Part shown: in pieces, positions 7,164 through 12,453 of the stretch
Position numbering within the stretch: position 1 is the stretch's first letter
Layout: every line of letters begins with the position of its first letter
NCBI GenBank assembly: GCA_030428405.1
Contig: JAUIEH010000031.1
Location: 1-12,453, forward strand
Source: Alphaproteobacteria bacterium
Lineage (GTDB): Bacteria > Pseudomonadota > Alphaproteobacteria > Caulobacterales > Maricaulaceae
DNA: 12,453 nucleotides
Direction: 5' to 3'
Position numbers and translations under genes: made by a program
Notes under the pieces: model-generated
Seen by the model: the letters and a program-made list of their open reading frames with translations, nothing else
What the model was told of the DNA's origin: nothing
Databases searched by the model: none

Positions 7164-8774
7164 ATGGATGTTGCAACGCTACTCGGCGACCTCAGACTGG
7201 CCGCGCCCGAGCTGACGCTCGCCGGCGGCGCCATGGCGCTTTTGATGGTCGGCGTCCTGTTCGGCGAGCGTCTTCAGATCATCGCAAGCGTAGCGCTCGC
7301 GCTCGCGGTCACGCTCGGCGCCGGGCTGGCGCTGGCCTCTTCATCGGCCTTTGGTGAAGACGGCGGCGCCAATCTGTTCGCCTTCGCAGCGACAGGCCTT
7401 GCTTCGCTGATCGCTTTTCTCGGCGCGCGTCCGGCCGGCCCGATCAATGGCGCAGCCGCATCCTTCCTCGTAGCGGCGGGCGCGCTCGCGATTATTCCGG
7501 CGCCGGAGGGCGTCGAGGCTGCATTCAACGGCGCCTTCGCCGTGGACGGCCTGTCCAGCTTCGCCAAGGTGGTCATCGCGCTTTCCGGCGCAGCTTCGCT
7601 GGTCATGGCGGCGCGCTATCTCGTTGGCGAGCGCCTCGCGAAATTCGAGTTCTCCGTCCTCGTCATGCTCGCCGTGATGGGCATGCTGATGATGGTCTCC
7701 GCGCGCGACCTGATCGCGCTCTATATCGGTCTGGAGATGCAGAGCCTGGCGCTTTACGTGCTGGCCGCATTCAACCGCGACAGCGTGCGCGCCTCCGAAG
7801 CGGGACTTAAATATTTCGTGCTCGGCGCATTGTCGTCGGGCTTGTTGCTTTACGGCTCGTCGCTCATATACGGCTTCACCGGCTCGACCCAGTTCGTCGA
7901 GATCGCAGCCGCCGTCGGCGAGGAGCCGTCGATCGGCCTCCTTTTCGGGCTCGTTTTCCTGATGTGCGGCGTCGCCTTCAAGATTTCAGCCGCACCTTTC
8001 CATATGTGGACGCCCGATGTTTACGAAGGCGCGCCGACGCCGGTGACGGCGCTGTTCTCCGCGGCGCCGAAAATGGCGGCGATGGTGTTGTTCGCACGCG
8101 CCCTCTACGAGCCGTTCCCGGAAATCGCTGCAGACTGGCGCCAGATCATCATGGCGCTAGCGGCGCTTTCCATGGCGGTCGGGTCCTTCGGCGCGCTCGC
8201 CCAGCGCAACATTAAGCGCCTGATGGCCTATTCCTCGATCGGCAATATGGGTTTCGCGCTTGTCGCGCTCAGTGCGGGCACGCGCGAGGGCCTCGAAGGC
8301 CTGTTGATCTACATGACCATTTATCTGGTCTCCACGACCGGCATCTTCGCCTGCATTCTGGCGATGCGCAGGCGCGAGGGCATGGTCGAGAAAATAGAAG
8401 ACCTCGCGGGCCTTTCGCGCAGCCATCCCGGCCTCGCCGTGGCGATGACGATGTTGTTGTTCTCCGTGGCCGGCATACCGCCGCTGGCGGGCTTTTTCGG
8501 CAAGTTCTTCGCTTTCCTGCCGGCGGCCGAGGCGGGGCTCTGGCCCCTGGTCATCTTCGCCGTCGTGATGAGCGTGGTGTCGGCGTTCTATTATCTGCGC
8601 CTCATTCGTCTGATGTGGTTTGACCAGCCGGCCCAGCCGCTGGTGGCCGCGCCGCGCGAGCTTGGCTTCATCGCCGGTTTGTCCGCCTTCGCCATGTTCC
8701 CGCTCTTCATCGCGCCGTTTGTCGCAGCACCCGGACGCGCGCTGGTCGAAACGGCGGCCGGCGCGCTCTTCTAG
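7164..8774 (+). CDS. nuoN: NADH:quinone oxidoreductase subunit N, with N-terminal-region insert
   Basis: NuoN is the antiporter-like pump next to NuoK in complex I. Conserved pump residues are Glu191 in ALYIGLEMQSLALYVL, Lys216 in AGLKYFVLGALSSG, Lys273 in FKISAAPFHMWTPDVYEGAP, and Lys303 in APKMAAMV. IKRLMAYSSIGNMGF and the VAGIPPLAGFFGKF block follow. At 536 residues it is longer than the usual 480-490. The excess lies before FNGAFAVDG (121-129): residues about 58-116 include two added hydrophobic stretches (about 71-88 and 97-113) that could be extra helices. The reading frame is continuous and codon use looks the same, so I see no frameshift. A strong AGGGGG ribosome binding site precedes the ATG. 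birA follows after 17 nt. Confidence 0.97.
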   Translation: MDVATLLGDLRLAAPELTLAGGAMALLMVGVLFGERLQIIASVALALAVTLGAGLALASSSAFGEDGGANLFAFAATGLASLIAFLGARPAGPINGAAASFLVAAGALAIIPAPEGVEAAFNGAFAVDGLSSFAKVVIALSGAASLVMAARYLVGERLAKFEFSVLVMLAVMGMLMMVSARDLIALYIGLEMQSLALYVLAAFNRDSVRASEAGLKYFVLGALSSGLLLYGSSLIYGFTGSTQFVEIAAAVGEEPSIGLLFGLVFLMCGVAFKISAAPFHMWTPDVYEGAPTPVTALFSAAPKMAAMVLFARALYEPFPEIAADWRQIIMALAALSMAVGSFGALAQRNIKRLMAYSSIGNMGFALVALSAGTREGLEGLLIYMTIYLVSTTGIFACILAMRRREGMVEKIEDLAGLSRSHPGLAVAMTMLLFSVAGIPPLAGFFGKFFAFLPAAEAGLWPLVIFAVVMSVVSAFYYLRLIRLMWFDQPAQPLVAAPRELGFIAGLSAFAMFPLFIAPFVAAPGRALVETAAGALF

Positions 8775-8777
8775 GCC

Positions 8778-8783
8778 GGAAGG
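8778..8783 (+). promoter_or_regulatory. Ribosome binding site supporting a TTG start for birA
   Basis: GGAAGG lies 4 nt after the nuoN stop and 8 nt before the TTG at 8792. No ATG or GTG start lies between the nuoN stop and the conserved STN motif, so this site decides the start. Confidence 0.6.
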
Positions 8784-8791
8784 CGCACCGT

Positions 8792-9541
8792 TTGCGGATC
8801 ATCGCGCTCGATCAGGTCGACAGCACCAATGACGAAGTTCGCCGTCGCGCACGAGCCGGCGAGGGCGCGCCGTTCTGGGTGAGAGCGCGCGCACAAAGTT
8901 CCGGACGCGGACGGCGCGGGCGCGCCTGGTCCTCGCTTGACGGCAATCTCTTCATCAGCGGCCTGTACCGCCTGGCCTGTCCGCCGGTGGAAGCAGCCCA
9001 GCTCAGCTTCGCCGCAGCGCTCGCGGTCGCTGAGGCGCTCGACGCACATGTCGCATCCGAGCGCGTGCGCGTGAAATGGCCCAACGATGTCTTGCTCGAC
9101 TGCCGCAAGGTCGCAGGCGTCTTGCTCGAGTCGCAATCGCTCGCACGCGGGCTTGAGCTCGTAATCGGTTGCGGCGTCAATCTGGCGTCGGCGCCGCCCG
9201 CCGCGGAGACCGACCGGCCCGCAACCTCGCTCGCCGCAGCGCTGGATCCCTCAGACGCAGCGCCGCCGGATCCAGGTGTCGTCGGCGAGCGCCTCGTTGC
9301 GCGCTTTGAGCATTGGCGGCGCATCTGGGGCGATGCCGGCTTTGAGGAATTGCGGCGCGCCTGGCTTGCGCGCGCGGCCGGGCTAGGCGCTGCATTGACG
9401 GCGCGGCTGCCGGAAGTGACCTTGCAAGGCGTGTTCGAGGACTTGGATGCCGACGGCGCTTTGATGCTGCGCGTCGGCGATGAACTTAAGCGCGTGCGCG
9501 CGGGCGAGGTGTTTTTGCCCGATACCGGAGAGGCTTCCTGA
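8792..9541 (+). CDS. birA: Biotin--[acetyl-CoA-carboxylase] ligase (class I BirA, no DNA-binding domain)
   Basis: This cytoplasmic enzyme activates biotin with ATP to biotinyl-AMP and attaches it to the lysine of biotin carboxyl carrier domains, such as acetyl-CoA and propionyl-CoA carboxylases. The 249-residue protein holds only the catalytic domain and a small C-terminal domain. It has STN at 11-13, the nucleotide-binding loop SGRGRRGRAW at 37-46, KWPNDVLL at 95-102, KVAGVLLE at 106-113 with the catalytic-site lysine, and GCGVNL at 126-131. The helix-turn-helix of E. coli BirA is absent, so it should not repress biotin genes itself. The C-terminal part (about 195-245) fits the SH3-like domain. 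The likely start is TTG at 8792; the conserved domain begins right after it. Its stop overlaps the coaX start (TGATG). Confidence 0.93.
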   Translation: MRIIALDQVDSTNDEVRRRARAGEGAPFWVRARAQSSGRGRRGRAWSSLDGNLFISGLYRLACPPVEAAQLSFAAALAVAEALDAHVASERVRVKWPNDVLLDCRKVAGVLLESQSLARGLELVIGCGVNLASAPPAAETDRPATSLAAALDPSDAAPPDPGVVGERLVARFEHWRRIWGDAGFEELRRAWLARAAGLGAALTARLPEVTLQGVFEDLDADGALMLRVGDELKRVRAGEVFLPDTGEAS

Positions 9542-10314
9542 TGTTGCTGGTGATCGAACAGGGCAACACCAATACGAAATTCGCCGTGCACGACGGAAAG
9601 GAGTGGCGTGCGCAATGGCGCACCGCGACTTACGCCTCGCGCACGGCGGATGAAAACGCCGTCTGGCTCGATCAGCTCTGCCGGTTTTCGGGACTGTCGT
9701 TTGAGCAGCTCAACGCCTGCATCATCTCCTCCGTTGTGCCGCAATCACTGTTTCATCTGCGCAATTTCGCGCGGCGCTATCTCAATACCGAGCCGGTCGT
9801 GGTTGGAGAAAACGCCGAGCTCGGCATCGAAGTGCGCATTGAGCGCCCGACAGATGCGGGTTCTGACCGTCTCATCGACGCCATCGGCGCCTTTATCGAA
9901 TATGGCGGACCCCTGATCGTCGTCGATAGCGGCACCGCGACCACGTTCGACATCGTCGCCAAGGACGGCGCCTTTGAAGGAGGCATCATCTCGCCCGGCA
10001 TCAATCTGTCGATGGAAGCGCTGCACAATGCGGCCGCGCGCCTGCCGCGCATCGCCATCATGCGCCCGGAAAAGGTTATCGGCGCCAACACGGTCGGTGC
10101 GATGCAGTCGGGACTGTTCTGGGGTTATATCAGCCTGATCGACGGGCTGTGCGCGCGCATTGAAGACGAGTACGGAGAAAAAATGACCGTCGTCGCCACG
10201 GGCGGCGTGGCGTCCTTGTTCGAAGGCGCTTCCGAGAGCATCCATCACTACGACCAGGACGTGCCCTTGCGCGGCCTGCTTGAAGTCTATCGCCGCACCG
10301 TGGCAGCCAAATGA
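9541..10314 (+). CDS. coaX: Type III pantothenate kinase
   Basis: CoaX phosphorylates pantothenate, the first step of CoA synthesis, with an ASKHA-fold actin-like domain pair. Unlike type I kinases it is not feedback-inhibited by CoA and needs a monovalent cation. The 257-residue protein is the usual length. It shows QGNTNTKF at 7-14 (phosphate 1 loop), SSVVPQ at 63-68, GSDR at 107-110 with the probable catalytic base Asp109, VVDSGTATTFD at 127-137, GGIISPGINLS at 147-157, and ATGGVASLF at 219-227. Residue 6 is Glu (GAA) where most homologues have Asp. The ATG overlaps the birA stop by 1 nt, and the stop overlaps the RNase J start as ATGA. Both point to co-translation. Confidence 0.95.
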   Translation: MLLVIEQGNTNTKFAVHDGKEWRAQWRTATYASRTADENAVWLDQLCRFSGLSFEQLNACIISSVVPQSLFHLRNFARRYLNTEPVVVGENAELGIEVRIERPTDAGSDRLIDAIGAFIEYGGPLIVVDSGTATTFDIVAKDGAFEGGIISPGINLSMEALHNAAARLPRIAIMRPEKVIGANTVGAMQSGLFWGYISLIDGLCARIEDEYGEKMTVVATGGVASLFEGASESIHHYDQDVPLRGLLEVYRRTVAAK

Positions 10315-11996
10315 GCGCCGCCAAGACAAAATCCGCCGACGAACTCGTGTTCCTGCCTTTGGGCGGGTCCGGCGAAATCGGCATGAACCTCAATCTCTAC
10401 GGCTTCGGGCCGGAGGCGAAGCGCAAATGGATCATGCTCGATTGCGGCGTGACATTCGGCGATCTGACCACGCCCGGCGTCGACGTGATTACGCCGGACC
10501 CGACTTTCATCGAAGAGCGCGCCGACGACCTCCTCGCGATTATTCTAACTCATGCGCATGAAGACCATATGGGCGCTGTTGCAAGGCTGTGGCCGCGCTT
10601 GCGCGCGCCGGTCTACGCAACGCCTTTCACGGCCTGGCTGTTGCGCGACCGCCTCGATGAAGCGGGACTGCTCGGCGAAACGCCCGTACACGAAATTCCG
10701 CTGGACGCGCGCTTTGAGATCGGCCCGTTCGACCTTCAGTTCATCACCATCACCCATTCCATTCCCGAACCCAACGGCGTCGCCATCCGCACGCCGGCCG
10801 GCCTCATTTTTCACACCGGCGACTGGAAGATTGATCCCGCCCCGCAAATCGGCGCGCCAACCGATATCGACGCCATTCGCGCGATCGCCGATGAGGGCGT
10901 GCTCGCCATGGTCTGCGACAGCACGAATGCGCTGGTCGAAGGCGAGTCAGGCTCTGAAGAGGGCGTGCGCGAGGAGCTGATCAAGCTTGTCGGCGAACAG
11001 ACCGGCAAGGTCGCGATCGCCGCCTTCGCCTCCAATGTCGCGCGACTGGAAAGCGCGATGCTGGCCGCGCAGGCCAATGACCGCCGCGTCTGCCTGGTCG
11101 GGCGCTCCATGCACCGCATGGTGGCGGCGGCGCGCCATGTCGGCCTCTTGAAGAATGTCGCGCCCTTAATCGACGAGGATGAGGCGGGCTTCTTCCCAGC
11201 CGACAAAGTTCTTTATCTGTGCACGGGAAGTCAGGGCGAGCCGCGCGCAGCGCTTTCGCGCATCGCCTCGAAAAATCACCGCAATGTCTCGCTCAGCGAA
11301 GGCGACGCCGTGATTTTCTCCAGCCGCATGATTCCGGGCAATGAGGTTTCCATCAACGCGCTGCAAAATCAGCTCGTCGACAACGGCGTCAACGTCATAA
11401 CGGCCTCGCAGCGCGACATTCACGTCTCGGGTCATCCGCGCCGGGACGAACTGCGCGCCATGTATCAATGGGCCAAGCCGAAAATCGCCATTCCGGTTCA
11501 TGGCGAGCGCCGCCATCTGCTCGCGCATGCCGAGCTTGCCCGCGAGCTGCAGGTGCCGCATGCGCTCGCGCCGCATAATGGCGACATCATCCTGATCACG
11601 CCGGACGGTCCCAGCGTCATCGACGAGGCGCCGGTCGGGCGGCTCTTTGTCGACGGAGAATTTCTGGTGCCGGCGGATGCGCATAATGTGCGCGACCGTA
11701 AGCGCGTCTCTTTCAACGGCATGATCGCGATATCGCTCGCCGTTGATGAAGAGGGCGACATCGTCGACGGTCCCATGGCGCGCGCGCGCGGTCTGCCGGA
11801 AGACGACGATTATTCCCTTGAAGCTTTTCTCGAAGAAGCCGAGCGCGTCGCGGGTCAGGCTTTTTCGAGATTGTCCGCGCGCAATCGCGACGATGACGAG
11901 GCGTGCGAGGAGGCCGTCATGCGCGCGGTCAGCCGGTTTGCTCGCGAGACCTATGACAAGCGCCCCATCGTTGAAGCGATGATATTGCGCGTTTGA
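10311..11996 (+). CDS. rnj: Ribonuclease J
   Basis: RNase J is a two-metal beta-CASP metallo-beta-lactamase ribonuclease with 5'-3' exo- and endonuclease activity in mRNA decay and rRNA maturation. This 561-residue protein is full length. Metal ligands are visible: the HAHEDH motif at 81-86, His149 in THSIPEPNG, Asp171 in FHTGDWKID, and a distal His in HVSGHPRRDEL (371-381). The beta-CASP domain lies between about 200 and 365 and begins with the conserved VCDSTNA (Asp203). PVHGERRHL at 396-403 follows, and the C-terminal domain from about 450 may mediate oligomerisation. The start overlaps the coaX stop (ATGA at 10311-10314). Alphaproteobacteria commonly carry RNase J together with RNase E. 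Confidence 0.95.
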   Translation: MSAAKTKSADELVFLPLGGSGEIGMNLNLYGFGPEAKRKWIMLDCGVTFGDLTTPGVDVITPDPTFIEERADDLLAIILTHAHEDHMGAVARLWPRLRAPVYATPFTAWLLRDRLDEAGLLGETPVHEIPLDARFEIGPFDLQFITITHSIPEPNGVAIRTPAGLIFHTGDWKIDPAPQIGAPTDIDAIRAIADEGVLAMVCDSTNALVEGESGSEEGVREELIKLVGEQTGKVAIAAFASNVARLESAMLAAQANDRRVCLVGRSMHRMVAAARHVGLLKNVAPLIDEDEAGFFPADKVLYLCTGSQGEPRAALSRIASKNHRNVSLSEGDAVIFSSRMIPGNEVSINALQNQLVDNGVNVITASQRDIHVSGHPRRDELRAMYQWAKPKIAIPVHGERRHLLAHAELARELQVPHALAPHNGDIILITPDGPSVIDEAPVGRLFVDGEFLVPADAHNVRDRKRVSFNGMIAISLAVDEEGDIVDGPMARARGLPEDDDYSLEAFLEEAERVAGQAFSRLSARNRDDDEACEEAVMRAVSRFARETYDKRPIVEAMILRV

Positions 11997-12024
11997 TCAC
12001 GACGTCATTTTAGGGAGAAACATC

Positions 12025-12435
12025 ATGCTGGGCCGTTTGAACCATGTCGGTGTCGCCACGCCGTCGCTCGCCGAAGCGGTCGAGACCTATAAGCGGCTGT
12101 TCGGCGCAACTGTGATTTCCGACGTCATCGAACTGCCCGAGCGCGGCGTGCGCGTACAATTCGTGGACACGCCGAATTCGCAGGTCGAGCTATTGGAGCC
12201 GATGGGCGAAAACTCTCCGATTGCGGCGTTTCTTGAAGCCAATCCGCGCGGCGGCCAGCACCATCTCTGTTTCGAGGTGGAGGAAATCAACGCGGCCAAG
12301 GCCGATATGGAGGCCAAGGGCGCAAAGGTCGTGTCCGGACCTTATATCGGCGCGCACGGAACGCCGGTGATTTTCGTTCACCCCAAGGACGTTCATGGCG
12401 TTCTGATCGAGCTGATGGAGACGCCGCGCCATTAG
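12025..12435 (+). CDS. mce: Methylmalonyl-CoA epimerase
   Basis: This vicinal-oxygen-chelate enzyme interconverts (S)- and (R)-methylmalonyl-CoA, linking biotin-dependent propionyl-CoA carboxylase to methylmalonyl-CoA mutase. The 136-residue protein is the normal length and has two VOC beta-alpha-beta-beta-beta units. Metal ligands match the known pattern by spacing: His7 in RLNHVGVAT, Gln53 in SQVELLEP, His79 (or the adjacent His80) in GGQHHLCFEV, and Glu129 in GVLIELMETP. An AGGGAG ribosome binding site lies 7 nt before the ATG. The gene sits 28 nt after rnj, so it is probably read with the same transcript. It keeps company with birA and coaX, whose products serve the same biotin and CoA chemistry. 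VOC proteins vary in substrate, but the close match leaves little doubt. Confidence 0.93.
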   Translation: MLGRLNHVGVATPSLAEAVETYKRLFGATVISDVIELPERGVRVQFVDTPNSQVELLEPMGENSPIAAFLEANPRGGQHHLCFEVEEINAAKADMEAKGAKVVSGPYIGAHGTPVIFVHPKDVHGVLIELMETPRH

Positions 12436-12453
12436 GCGTAGCGTCTCCCATCT

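Noticed and set aside
8812..9744. Minus-strand frame of 310 residues opposite birA and coaX
   Set aside because: It lies across two genes with clear catalytic motifs and is Ser/Ala/Arg-rich without any domain; GC-rich DNA often leaves such frames open.

Overview
The window is a GC-rich stretch of bacterial chromosome. It most likely comes from an alphaproteobacterium, perhaps near the Caulobacterales/Hyphomonadaceae/Parvularculaceae, although the order is uncertain. The main evidence is gene order: the distal complex I genes nuoJ-K-L-M-N run directly into birA, coaX, an RNase J gene and a methylmalonyl-CoA epimerase gene. I know this neighbourhood from alphaproteobacterial genomes, and the protein sequences agree (for example, MLLVIEQGNTNT at the CoaX N-terminus and an HAHEDH RNase J).

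Layout. Positions 1-2147 read leftward (minus strand). From right to left they hold a group II PLP-dependent decarboxylase, a translationally coupled four-helix membrane protein of unknown function, and the start of a small single-helix membrane protein cut by the window edge. Positions 2148-2460 (313 bp) form the divergent intergenic region; it holds a clean inverted repeat just upstream of the decarboxylase. Positions 2461-8774 are nuoJ, nuoK, nuoL, nuoM and nuoN, the membrane arm of the NADH:quinone oxidoreductase, packed with gaps of 12 nt or less or with overlaps. Positions 8792-11996 are birA, coaX and rnj, joined by TGATG and ATGA overlaps. The epimerase gene follows 28 nt later at 12025-12435.

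How the genes work together. NuoL, NuoM and NuoN are the three antiporter-like proton pumps, and NuoJ and NuoK form the helical link to the quinone site. BirA attaches biotin to carboxylases, CoaX starts CoA synthesis, and the epimerase handles the product of biotin-dependent propionyl-CoA carboxylase, so the genes after nuoN share an acyl-CoA/biotin theme. RNase J is a general RNA-decay enzyme. Close spacing suggests that nuoJ to mce is one plus-strand transcription unit, which I infer rather than see.

Unusual points. nuoJ is preceded by an oppositely oriented cluster instead of nuoI. NuoL carries a His/Ala/acidic insert of about 80 residues. NuoN is about 58 residues longer than the usual form before its conserved FNGAFAVDG block. 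CoaX has Glu in place of the usual first-motif Asp. birA appears to start with TTG. I found no mobile element, CRISPR array, RNA gene or convincing terminator. Most of the window is ordinary core metabolism, and I do not see a clearly new system in it.
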